Shown here in pieces: positions 6,474-12,823 of a stretch of DNA of 12,823 bases. Position 1 is the stretch's first letter; each line of letters opens with the position of its first letter. Source of the DNA: Lachnospiraceae bacterium (GTDB lineage Bacteria > Bacillota > Clostridia > Lachnospirales > Lachnospiraceae). Location of the stretch: NCBI GenBank assembly GCA_900769175.1, contig CAAGFP010000016.1:1-12823 (forward strand), in the 5' to 3' direction. Position numbers and translations under genes: made by a program. The notes below the pieces were generated by a model. The model was given only the letters and a program-made list of their open reading frames with translations, did not search any database and had not been told where the DNA came from.

Positions 6474-6593
6474 GGTAATCCTCCTTAATTTATTTCTGAC
6501 CGGCGTTTTTTGAAATCGTTATCATCCGCTTTGTTGTTTACGGAGGCCTATGCCCGCAGTCCGATTTGCTTACGCAAATGATTAATCTGTTTC
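6474..6593 (-). promoter_or_regulatory. Leader of the glycosyltransferase gene with GNRA-capped hairpin
   Basis: About 114 nt lie between the predicted start site and the ATG on the minus strand. The leader contains ATTTGC-GTAA-GCAAAT (near 6564-6580), a 6-bp hairpin with a GNRA-type tetraloop, followed by a GC-rich stretch and then AGGAGG. I do not recognise a known riboswitch. Confidence 0.4.
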
Positions 6594-6621
6594 ATTATAG
6601 CATAAGGACCTATGTTTGCCA
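6594..6621 (-). promoter_or_regulatory. Extended -10 promoter for the glycosyltransferase gene
   Basis: Read on the minus strand there is TGCTATAAT, a perfect -10 (6594-6599) with the TGn extension (6600-6602). The -35 region is poor (TGGCAA at 6616-6621), which an extended -10 can tolerate. Transcription would start near 6587. Confidence 0.6.
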
Positions 6622-6661
6622 CTAGTTATTTGCGCCTTATTTTTCTGCCTTCTTCTGCGTA

Positions 6662-6726
6662 TTTTACAATTGTTATGTGCGTTTTACAATTGAATATTTA
6701 CAAGACGGTAAACAGTGTGATAGTAT
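6662..6726 (+). promoter_or_regulatory. Promoter and candidate operator of the permease gene
   Basis: TTTACA at 6697-6702 and TAGTAT at 6721-6726 are 18 bp apart, with an extended TGA before the -10 (6718-6720). Two exact copies of TTTTACAATTG (6662-6672 and 6682-6692) lie 20 bp apart, that is two helical turns, just upstream. TTTAC-AAGACG-GTAAA at 6697-6712 is an inverted repeat overlapping the -35. These are plausible regulator sites. No purine riboswitch is seen. Confidence 0.55.
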
Positions 6727-6740
6727 TTTATGGAAAAATA

Positions 6741-6786
6741 TCAAAGGATGTCATTTTTTGAAACCCAAATTTATTAAACGGAGGAG
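6741..6786 (+). repeat. Shared leader block, copy 1 (before the permease)
   Basis: The block runs from TCAAAGGA through TTTTTGAAACCCAAATT to AAACGGAGGAG and closely matches 8501-8546. It lies between the predicted start site and the start codon. TCAAA (6741-6745) can pair with TTTGA (6757-6761). Confidence 0.6.
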
Positions 6787-6791
6787 AACGT

Positions 6792-8168
6792 ATGAAACTT
6801 ATTTATCAGGTTGAAGACAAGCCTAAATTCGGGCAGTTGATCGTCTTCGCAATCCAGCAGTTACTTGCAATTATGACTGCAACATTAGTCGTTCCTGTCA
6901 TTACAGGACATGGAATGAGCTCTGCGGCGGCATTATTCGGCGCAGGTGTAGGAACATTGATTTATGTTTTATTCACTGCCAAAAAGAGTCCTGTATTCCT
7001 TGGATCTTCTTTTGCATTCCTTGGTTCCATGGCAGCAGCGTTTGCCGGAGCAACGACCGGGGAAATCGTGAACACGGAACTTGGATATTTCGGATTGATT
7101 ATCGGTGCTGCGGCAGCAGGTCTTGTATATGTTCTCATTGCATTGATTGTTAAATTTGCAGGCGTTGCATGGGTAGATAAATTGATGCCCGCAGTTGTTA
7201 TCGGACCTACCGTTGCTATTATCGGTCTTTCTCTTGCCGGAAATGCAGTGGGTGACCTTACAAACGGTGGATTAAAAGTGGACGGACAATCCGTAGCAGA
7301 CCCGAAGGTTGCATTGCTTTGCGGTCTCTTTGCTTTATTTATTACCATGATTTGTTCCGTTTTCGGAAAGAAACTTGGTAAAATGATTCCTTTTATTTTC
7401 GGTATTCTTGCAGGATATGCATTGTCTTTAATCTTTACGATTATTGCCCTGCTTACGGGAAACGAATCATTACATGTTATTGATTTCTCACATTTTACTG
7501 CTTTGGTTGAAGGCGGTGTATCATTAAAGACTTTCTTTGCCGTTCCTTCCTTTACTTTCCTGACTGCATTTAAGGGCTTATCATCCGTAAACGGTTCTTA
7601 CATTACAACCATTCTTGCAGCATATGTTCCCGTTGCAATGGTAGTATTTGCAGAACATATTGCAGACCATAAGAATATTTCTTCCATTATTGAAAGAGAT
7701 TTATTAAAAGACCCCGGTTTGTCAAGAACACTTCTTGGTGATGGTGTCGGTTCCATGGTCGGTGCATTTTTCGGCGGATGTCCGAATACCACATACGGCG
7801 AATCCATCGGTTGTGTTGCAATCACAAAGAATGCATCCGTTTATACCATTATCGCGGCAGCAGTCGGAGCAATCATTATTTCTTTCCTTTCTCCGTTCAT
7901 TGCTTTTGTAAATTCCATTCCCAGCTGTGTAATGGGTGGTATCTGTATGGCGTTATACGGATTCATTGCAGTATCCGGTCTTAAAATGGTTCAGGGTGTT
8001 GACTTAAATAAGAACAAGAATCTTTTTGTTGTATCCGTTATTCTTATTTCCGGAATCGGCGGACTTACAATCAGCTTCGGAACCGTAAATATTACATCTG
8101 TTGCTTGTGCTTTGATTCTTGGTATTCTTACCAATCTTTTGCTGCATGATGCACCCGAAGAAGAATAA
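6792..8168 (+). CDS. UraA-type nucleobase:cation symporter (uracil/xanthine permease family)
   Basis: This encodes 458 aa, the normal length for the NCS2 family, with about 14 membrane segments. The N-terminal YQVEDKPKFGQLIVFAIQQ followed by LLAIMTATLVVPVI is the UraA/PyrP-like opening. The two substrate-region glutamates are visible: E288 in FAEHIADHKN and E337 in GGCPNTTYGES, 49 residues apart, exactly the spacing of Glu241 and Glu290 in E. coli UraA. The residue matching UraA His245 is Asp292, with His one position later. It imports a nucleobase by proton symport, probably uracil, but xanthine cannot be excluded. The start has GGAGGAG at 6780-6786. The gene stands alone, with its own promoter and terminator. 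Confidence 0.85.
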   Translation: MKLIYQVEDKPKFGQLIVFAIQQLLAIMTATLVVPVITGHGMSSAAALFGAGVGTLIYVLFTAKKSPVFLGSSFAFLGSMAAAFAGATTGEIVNTELGYFGLIIGAAAAGLVYVLIALIVKFAGVAWVDKLMPAVVIGPTVAIIGLSLAGNAVGDLTNGGLKVDGQSVADPKVALLCGLFALFITMICSVFGKKLGKMIPFIFGILAGYALSLIFTIIALLTGNESLHVIDFSHFTALVEGGVSLKTFFAVPSFTFLTAFKGLSSVNGSYITTILAAYVPVAMVVFAEHIADHKNISSIIERDLLKDPGLSRTLLGDGVGSMVGAFFGGCPNTTYGESIGCVAITKNASVYTIIAAAVGAIIISFLSPFIAFVNSIPSCVMGGICMALYGFIAVSGLKMVQGVDLNKNKNLFVVSVILISGIGGLTISFGTVNITSVACALILGILTNLLLHDAPEEE

Positions 8169-8229
8169 GGATAAAATAAATTTTTGATTTCATATCGATT
8201 TGAGATAAAATATGTTTTGATTTAGAGAA

Positions 8230-8256
8230 AAGAGCGGATCCTTCCGCTCTTATTTC
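8230..8256 (+). terminator. Intrinsic terminator of the permease gene
   Basis: AAGAGCGGA (8230-8238) pairs with TCCGCTCTT (8243-8251) around the loop TCCT, then a T-rich run follows. It lies 61 nt after the permease stop. Confidence 0.85.
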
Positions 8257-8409
8257 TTTTTATGCAATCGGAAATTACACCGAATTCCCTATTGCATAAA
8301 AAACGCTCCGCTTTGGATGTGCACTCGCTCGTAAGCGAAATTATTGCTCACGCAACACGCTCTCGGCGTGAAGAATCCTTCTTCTACAAATTTTGTGCAA
8401 TTTGTAGAA
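8257..8409. repeat. Composite palindromic intergenic element
   Basis: This stretch of the 387-bp gap holds four hairpins in a row. The first has 20-bp arms 8257-8276 and 8283-8302 with two mismatches and a 6-nt loop. Then come TCGCT/AGCGA (8325-8338), CACGC/GCGTG (8356-8370) and TTCTACAAATT/AATTTGTAGAA (8382-8409, loop TTGTGC). The two outer palindromes both have AATT on each side of a 6-nt loop. It has no convincing coding content. It resembles a small non-autonomous repeat (MITE-like), but terminal repeats and target duplication are not evident. Confidence 0.5.
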
Positions 8410-8424
8410 AAAATAGATTTTCTC

Positions 8425-8453
8425 TTTTAAATTTCTGTCATTTTTGATATAAT
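8425..8453 (+). promoter_or_regulatory. Extended -10 promoter for the beta-CASP gene
   Basis: TGATATAAT at 8445-8453 is a perfect TATAAT with TGn extension. The -35 region (TTTTAA, 8425-8430) is weak. Transcription would begin near 8460, giving a leader of about 97 nt. In that leader GATTGC (8467-8472) can pair with GCAATC (8491-8496). Confidence 0.65.
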
Positions 8454-8500
8454 ACATATATGTAATGATTGCATAAGTTCTTTTTATAAAGCAATCCTTA

Positions 8501-8546
8501 TCAAAGGAAATCATATCTTTTGAACCCACATTATGAAACGAGGAGG
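8501..8546 (+). repeat. Shared leader block, copy 2 (before the beta-CASP gene)
   Basis: TCAAAGGA, TCAT, TTTTGAACCCACATT and GAAACGAGGAGG follow the same order and spacing as at 6741-6786, allowing a few single-base gaps. TCAAA (8501-8505) can again pair with TTTGA (8519-8523). Both coding regions then open with ATGAAACT. Confidence 0.6.
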
Positions 8547-8555
8547 GGGAAGCCT

Positions 8556-10160
8556 ATGAAACTCATGTTTATTGGGGCGGATCATGAGGTTACGGGAAGC
8601 TGTCATTATCTGAATGCATGCGGAAAACATATTCTGGTAGATTATGGTATGGAGCAGGGAATCAATGTGTATGAAAATGCCGAGTTGCCTGTGCAGGAAT
8701 CCTTGATTGATTATGTGCTGTTAACACATGCGCATGTTGACCATTCGGGAATGTTGCCATTGCTATATGCAAGAGGATTTCGGGGGCAGGTAATCACAAC
8801 GGATGCTACGGCTGATTTATGCAGCATCATGCTTCGTGACTGTGCGCATATTCAGATGCAGGAAGCAGAGTGGAAGAGCCGAAAGGCAAAAAGAGGTTCT
8901 CATGAAGGACCGGTTGATCCGCTATATACCATGGAAGATGCAGACGGAATAATCCGAAGAATTGTTCCCTGTCATTATGGAGAACAAATTGAACTATGCG
9001 AAGGAATCCGTGTTCGCTTTACAGACGTAGGGCATCTTCTGGGTTCTGCCAGCATTGAAGTCTGGATGACGGAGAATGCGATTACGAAAAAAATTGTTTT
9101 TTCCGGAGATATCGGCAATTTCGACCAGCCATTAATCAAAAATCCGATTTATACAACCGAAGCAGATTATGTGGTTATGGAATCAACCTACGGGAACCGG
9201 ATTCATTCCTCGGAAAGACCGGATTATGTTGGAGAACTTACGAAGATATTAAAAGAGACGTTTGAACGGGGCGGTAATGTTGTGATTCCTTCCTTTGCAG
9301 TCGGAAGAACACAGGAAATGCTTTATTTCTTCCGTAAAATCAAAACGGAACGACTGATAGAAGGCTTTGAAGATTTTGAAGTATACGTAGACAGCCCGCT
9401 TGCGGTTGAAGCAACCGGTATTTTTCATAAGAACATGCTCAACTGTTATGATGAAGATGCAATGGAACTTGTGAAAAAAGGCATTAATCCGATTTCATTC
9501 CCCGGATTGAAATTATCCATTACTTCAGAAGAATCCAAACTCATAAATTTTGATGATAAACCAAAGGTTATTTTATCAGCATCCGGTATGTGTGAAGCAG
9601 GCCGTATCCGTCATCATTTAAAACATAATCTTTGGCGTCCGGAATGCACCATTTTATTTGTGGGATATCAGGCGGTCGGTACATTGGGACGTGCGCTTGT
9701 GGATGGAATTGATGAAGTAAAATTATTTGGAGAACCGATTGAAGTGCGGGCACAGATTAAAGTGCTTGCCGGACTTTCCGGACACGCAGACCAGAAAGGT
9801 TTGTTGCAGTGGGTGAATTCTTTTGAGAAACAGCCGGATCGTGTATTCGTCGTACATGGTGAAGACAGTACCTGTAATATCTTTACGGATTTATTGCACG
9901 ACCAATATGGTCATAATGCTTATGCACCGTTTAGCGGAACGAAATTTGATTTGCTCGCGGATGAATTCGATTATGAAGCTTCGCCCATACCTGTTAAGAA
10001 GAAAGAGCCTTCCAAACGAGTTACTGAAGTATTTGCAAGACTTCTTGCAGCCGGTAACAGACTGCTTGCCGTTATTGCAAGGAATGAAGGAGGCGCCAAT
10101 AAGGATCTCGCGAAATTCGCAGACCAGATTAATTCACTTTGCGATAAGTGGGACAGATAG
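8556..10160 (+). CDS. Beta-CASP metallo-beta-lactamase RNase-like protein (CPSF-type)
   Basis: This encodes 534 aa. The ATG at 8556 is chosen over 8520 because AGGAGG at 8541-8546 sits 9 nt before it and the fold begins at MKLMFIGADHEVTGSCH. All zinc-site motifs are present: HAHVDH at 58-63, GH160LLG and SGD185IG. The beta-CASP cassette carries motif A MESTYGNR (E209), PSFAVGRTQE near 245-254, motif B SASGMCEAGRIRHHL (343-355) and motif C GLSGHADQ (406-413), plus VHGE at 433-436. This set defines RNA-processing nucleases of the CPSF73/RNase family. An RNA endo- or exonuclease role in the cytosol is likely, but the bacterial substrate is not known to me. A ~60-residue C-terminal tail follows. 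The gene is a single unit. Confidence 0.85.
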   Translation: MKLMFIGADHEVTGSCHYLNACGKHILVDYGMEQGINVYENAELPVQESLIDYVLLTHAHVDHSGMLPLLYARGFRGQVITTDATADLCSIMLRDCAHIQMQEAEWKSRKAKRGSHEGPVDPLYTMEDADGIIRRIVPCHYGEQIELCEGIRVRFTDVGHLLGSASIEVWMTENAITKKIVFSGDIGNFDQPLIKNPIYTTEADYVVMESTYGNRIHSSERPDYVGELTKILKETFERGGNVVIPSFAVGRTQEMLYFFRKIKTERLIEGFEDFEVYVDSPLAVEATGIFHKNMLNCYDEDAMELVKKGINPISFPGLKLSITSEESKLINFDDKPKVILSASGMCEAGRIRHHLKHNLWRPECTILFVGYQAVGTLGRALVDGIDEVKLFGEPIEVRAQIKVLAGLSGHADQKGLLQWVNSFEKQPDRVFVVHGEDSTCNIFTDLLHDQYGHNAYAPFSGTKFDLLADEFDYEASPIPVKKKEPSKRVTEVFARLLAAGNRLLAVIARNEGGANKDLAKFADQINSLCDKWDR

Positions 10161-10193
10161 AGAAGCATATCAGAGAAATTTAGAGTTACAAAT

Positions 10194-10225
10194 AAAAAAG
10201 AATCTCGCTCGCGAGATTCTTTTTT
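10194..10225 (+). terminator. Terminator of the beta-CASP gene (bidirectional)
   Basis: AAAAAAGAATCTCG (10194-10207) and CGAGATTCTTTTTT (10212-10225) are a perfect 14-bp inverted repeat around CTCG. A T-tract ends it on the plus strand and the A-tract gives one on the minus strand, so it can stop transcription from both convergent genes. Confidence 0.85.
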
Positions 10226-10267
10226 ATGTAATAGGAAATTCCTTCGAATTTCCTATTACATAAAAAA
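10220..10267. repeat. Perfect 21-bp palindrome, AATT-flanked loop family
   Basis: Arms 10220-10240 and 10247-10267 are perfect reverse complements around CCTTCG. The core TATGTAATAGGAAATT is close to the core TATGCAATCGGAAATT at 8261-8276. It shares the T-tract 10220-10225 with the preceding terminator, so the two hairpins cannot both fully form. It lies 16 bp past the murI stop. Confidence 0.75.
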
Positions 10268-10283
10268 TTGGGATTCCGGTGAT

Positions 10284-11075
10284 TTAATAATGGTCCGGCA
10301 ATTCCAGTAATTTATGGCTGAGAATTATTTTTTGGGGGTTGTCGGAGGAATTCAGAATTTCAACCTTCCCGGGTTCACCTGCGGGAAGCAACAGATTCCT
10401 GTCGCCAAGCCGCCTCTTTAATTCTTTCGCTGTTCCGAGACTTCCGTCAATCAGCGCAATATTTCTTCCTTTCAGATAGCCATTTAAATGATGTCGCAGG
10501 AAAGGATAATGGGTACAGCCTAAAACGATGCTTTCCGTTTCTTCATTGATATACGGAAGAAGATGCTCGTCAAAATACCGGTCAAGAATTTCTCCTTCGA
10601 GAATTCCCTGTTCTACGAATTCCATCAGTCCCTTGCAGGGGACGGCTATTATTTCCGAATTGTCATTGTAGCGGGCTAACAGATTCCGGAATTTGTCCTG
10701 TGAAATTGTCATTGGTGTGGCAAGTACCAGAATTCTTCCTCCATGGCTTTGCTCCACGGCAGGTTTAATGGCGGGTTCGATTCCGACTATCGGCAGGTCG
10801 GGGTAAATTCCCCGTAAATCTCTTACGGCTGCACCGGTTGCGGTATTGCATGCAACTGCGATTCCTTTTACACCGCGCGCTAACAGAATATCTACAACCC
10901 GGAAGGTAAGTGCGCGGATTTCTTCGCGCGGTTTTGTTCCATAGGGCGCATTTGCGGAGTCTCCGTAATATATGAAATTTTCAGAAGGCATGATTTTTAT
11001 TGCTTCCCGAAGAACGCTGATTCCGCCGAGACCGGAATCAATAAATCCAATTGGAAGTGAAGATGTCTGATTCAT
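10284..11075 (-). CDS. murI: Glutamate racemase MurI
   Basis: MurI interconverts L- and D-glutamate in the cytosol without cofactor and supplies the D-Glu of peptidoglycan. The 263 aa are of standard length. The two catalytic cysteines are visible: Cys76 in AVACNTATGAA and Cys187 in IVLGCTHYPFL. The N-terminal FIDSGLGGISVLREA (Asp13, Ser14) and YGDSANAPYGTK also match the family. The ATG at 11075 has GAGGGA upstream at 6 nt. It lies 25 bp after the DUF6062-like gene and is the last gene of a minus-strand run that ends at the double hairpin 10194-10267. Confidence 0.95.
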   Translation of the reverse strand: MNQTSSLPIGFIDSGLGGISVLREAIKIMPSENFIYYGDSANAPYGTKPREEIRALTFRVVDILLARGVKGIAVACNTATGAAVRDLRGIYPDLPIVGIEPAIKPAVEQSHGGRILVLATPMTISQDKFRNLLARYNDNSEIIAVPCKGLMEFVEQGILEGEILDRYFDEHLLPYINEETESIVLGCTHYPFLRHHLNGYLKGRNIALIDGSLGTAKELKRRLGDRNLLLPAGEPGKVEILNSSDNPQKIILSHKLLELPDHY

Positions 11076-11100
11076 TCTGTTCCCTCATTCATCAAAGATT

Positions 11101-11868
11101 TTATTTCTTCTGCTGATAAACCGGATCAGAAGGATAACCACCTTTTAGTTTCTGCATTCCTCTGGGAATTGCATCCTTGGAATTCTTCCAGTCGGCATCT
11201 TTGTTTCGATAATCAAATTTATCCACCAGCCAGGAAACATCTTCGTAAAGCCGGTCCATATTTGCTTCCATTAAGGGGAAAATCACATTAAAAAATTCCT
11301 GTTTCTGTTCATTCTTTAATTTCTTTTCTGCCTCTTCGCAAAGGTCTCCGAAATGATGGAGACAAAAGCCTTTGCTGTTCTTTACCTTCGATACGAATTC
11401 GGGATCCTTTTGGTACATAACAAAAAAAGTATCCAGATATCTTGCATAGGTCTCACGGAAGGTATTGCAAATGTAACAGGATTCGTCTTTTTCGTGCACC
11501 CATTTTGCAACCGGATTCGTATACTGGCCGGTTTCACCGCCAAAGATTAAGGAACGCTTCTTTATTTTATCGGGTTTGTATTCGGAAATTGATTTATGTA
11601 ACTGCTTTTTCATTTCCATATAATGCGTCTTTAATATCCAGGCATTTCCGAGTGTATTGCCATAATCGTACATTTTCTTAAAATGGTTTCTGCAAAACCC
11701 GGTCTTATCCGTAATTTCGCGAACGTCGCTTTCCATATAAGAAGAACCGCTACCGAGAACGAAATCCAAAAGGTCCTGTTCCACGGCACGTTCCACGAAA
11801 CAGAAAGGACATTCGTCCATTGCATTCATTGCATCATTTAATGGTATGGTGTAAAGTTTTTCTTTCAT
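11101..11868 (-). CDS. DUF6062-like cysteine-rich protein
   Basis: This encodes 255 aa, soluble by sequence. It is built from two copies of one pattern: CPFC (20-23) with GFCRNHF (Cys59, His62), then CYIC (131-134) with GFCLHHF (Cys169, His172). The CxxC to CxxH spacing is 36 and 35 residues. Four such ligands per module suggest two zinc- (or other metal-) binding units; this is inference from pattern. It resembles what I recall as the DUF6062 family of Clostridia, function unknown. The start has GGAGAAAG upstream. It sits between a membrane-anchored protein gene and murI with short gaps (59 and 25 bp), consistent with one operon. A cell-envelope or redox-related role would be speculation. 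Confidence 0.7.
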   Translation of the reverse strand: MKEKLYTIPLNDAMNAMDECPFCFVERAVEQDLLDFVLGSGSSYMESDVREITDKTGFCRNHFKKMYDYGNTLGNAWILKTHYMEMKKQLHKSISEYKPDKIKKRSLIFGGETGQYTNPVAKWVHEKDESCYICNTFRETYARYLDTFFVMYQKDPEFVSKVKNSKGFCLHHFGDLCEEAEKKLKNEQKQEFFNVIFPLMEANMDRLYEDVSWLVDKFDYRNKDADWKNSKDAIPRGMQKLKGGYPSDPVYQQKK

Positions 11869-11927
11869 CCGCTTTCTCCATAGTTTTATTCATTGACGAT
11901 TTGCTTAGTTTCCATTGCCGACGGAGG

Positions 11928-12644
11928 TTATCTGGCATCCGTCAGTTCGAAGATATAATTGATAAAATCCGCAGCGGTCTGTGTACGTTCTGACAAAGTC
12001 ACAATTGCGATTACCGGATTCGATTCTTCGGGATAGAGCCCGATTTCCTTTATTTTAGGTGCATCCTTGATGTAGACGCCCAAAGGGTAATCTTTGTTTT
12101 CTTCTTCATCATGATAATAGTATATGAGATTTTTTGATTTTAGATATTCAAATGTTTCGGGAGGGATGATTTGATCAATCGTGGTCTGATAAAATTGATT
12201 CGGCATATAATACTCTATGATTTCGCCGTCTGCAATCAGACAGTCCAGTTCTCCCGCTTCTCCCTGTGCCACAATCCGCATGTCTACAGCCATATTATAA
12301 GTATCTGAGGAATGTAAGTCAATGGAACTTGATACATCACACAATACCTGATATTCATTCGGATCGATCTTTTCATATTCCGCGAAATCGAGCATGAGAT
12401 TTTCTACTTCTTCTGCAGACGGAGCAAGGCAATATGCACTGTTTAAGGCAATGACACTAAAGCCGTACGGATTCGGTGCGAATACGGTTGCGCGAAGGAC
12501 GATATAGGCAACCAGAATCAGGGCGGCAAGGATAACAAAGAAAGGTATTTTATAATAATGCCAGAAATGCCCGATTTTTTTCTTAAAGGGTAAATCCCTG
12601 AATGCTTTTTCATTCTGTTCTTTGATTTCTTCTCTGATTGACAT
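11928..12644 (-). CDS. Single-pass membrane-anchored protein of unknown function
   Basis: This encodes 238 aa. A charged N-terminus (KKKIGHFWHYYK) precedes one hydrophobic helix at about residues 33-51, so most of the protein (52-238) should face outside, anchored by an uncleaved signal. The outer domain has mixed alpha/beta character with an acidic middle (PSAEEVENLMLDFAEYEKIDP) and the ending TQTAADFINYIFELTDAR. It loosely recalls binding-protein-like folds but lacks a lipobox and I cannot assign a family. The ATG at 12644 has AAAGGAAG upstream. It is the first gene of the run leading to the DUF6062-like gene and murI, and has its own promoter at 12693-12720. Confidence 0.7.
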   Translation of the reverse strand: MSIREEIKEQNEKAFRDLPFKKKIGHFWHYYKIPFFVILAALILVAYIVLRATVFAPNPYGFSVIALNSAYCLAPSAEEVENLMLDFAEYEKIDPNEYQVLCDVSSSIDLHSSDTYNMAVDMRIVAQGEAGELDCLIADGEIIEYYMPNQFYQTTIDQIIPPETFEYLKSKNLIYYYHDEEENKDYPLGVYIKDAPKIKEIGLYPEESNPVIAIVTLSERTQTAADFINYIFELTDAR

Positions 12645-12692
12645 GAAAGCTTCCTTTCTTGGCGATTCAAATGGTACGATTGACTTGATTCT

Positions 12693-12720
12693 ATGATAAC
12701 TTTTTAATGAAAATTGTCAA
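12693..12720 (-). promoter_or_regulatory. Promoter for the minus-strand murI operon
   Basis: On the minus strand TTGACA (12715-12720) and TATCAT (12693-12698) are 16 bp apart. The -35 is perfect and the -10 has one mismatch. Transcription would start near 12686, about 42 nt before the start codon. Confidence 0.7.
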
Positions 12721-12767
12721 TTCTTACCGGTAATTCCAAATCTGAAAAAAATGTGAAAAAATATGCC

Positions 12768-12821
12768 TTGAAACTTTTTGACTTATGATTTATGATAGTA
12801 GAAATATTTAAAAACGGGAGG
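12768..12821 (+). promoter_or_regulatory. Promoter and ribosome binding site of a gene beyond the window
   Basis: TTGAAA (12768-12773) and TATGAT (12791-12796) are exactly 17 bp apart, each one mismatch from consensus. GGGAGG at 12816-12821 is a strong ribosome binding site, so a plus-strand start codon is expected within about 10 bases past the window edge. The context AAACGGGAGG resembles the other genes' leaders. Confidence 0.7.
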
Positions 12822-12823
12822 CT

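Noticed and set aside
6474..6791. Purine riboswitch before the permease
   Set aside because: The conserved paired-loop core and three-way-junction sequence are not recognisable, and the predicted leader of about 59 nt is too short.
8262..8447. 61-codon open frame after the permease
   Set aside because: It covers the palindromic composite element, has no ribosome binding site and reads as low-quality protein.

Overview
The window looks like chromosomal DNA from a low-to-moderate-GC Firmicute, most likely a motile Lachnospiraceae-type Clostridium. Reasons: strong AGGAGG-type ribosome binding sites, extended -10 (TGnTATAAT) promoters, a tRNA-Gly(UCC) end that closely resembles the Bacillus/Clostridium form, a YjfB-type motility protein, a DUF6062-like protein and a UraA-type permease of the clostridial subtype. 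This placement rests on recalled family resemblance, not on a database search.

Left end (1-1200): the 3' end of a tRNA-Gly, a perfect 21-bp hairpin terminator, and a GC-rich patch made of a hairpin and two 52-bp tandem units. A 14-bp exact copy of the tRNA 3' end then recurs at 208-221. Right behind this copy lies a 5'-truncated reading frame followed by two tightly coupled small genes. The arrangement looks like an accessory insertion site next to a tRNA, with a toxin/immunity-style remnant. That function is inferred from layout only.

Region 1200-4605 (+): a small yjfB-like motility gene, then a close-packed series: a YunG-like protein, a six-helix membrane protein with a 12-bp-repeat N-terminus, thiD (HMP-P kinase) and thiE (thiamine phosphate synthase). 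ThiD makes HMP-PP and ThiE joins it to thiazole phosphate. No thiM, thiC or TPP riboswitch is visible. thiE runs tail-to-tail into a 627-aa GT-C-type membrane glycosyltransferase on the minus strand, with a 16-bp overlap.

Region 6474-10283: a divergent control region with promoters on both strands, then a UraA-type nucleobase permease, a terminator, a ~150-bp composite of palindromes, and a beta-CASP metallo-beta-lactamase RNase-like gene. The leaders of the permease and the beta-CASP gene share about 50 bp of strikingly similar sequence. The convergent gap after the beta-CASP gene holds two interlocked hairpins.

Region 10284-12644 (-): a probable operon of a membrane-anchored protein of unknown function, a DUF6062-like protein with two CxxC...CxxH modules, and murI (glutamate racemase, cell-wall D-Glu supply). 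The right edge (12645-12823) is a divergent promoter region; its plus-strand promoter and ribosome binding site serve a gene beyond the window.

No CRISPR array, transposase, integrase or rRNA is present. The least explained parts are the tRNA-adjacent repeat cassette, the shared leader and the AATT-flanked palindrome family.
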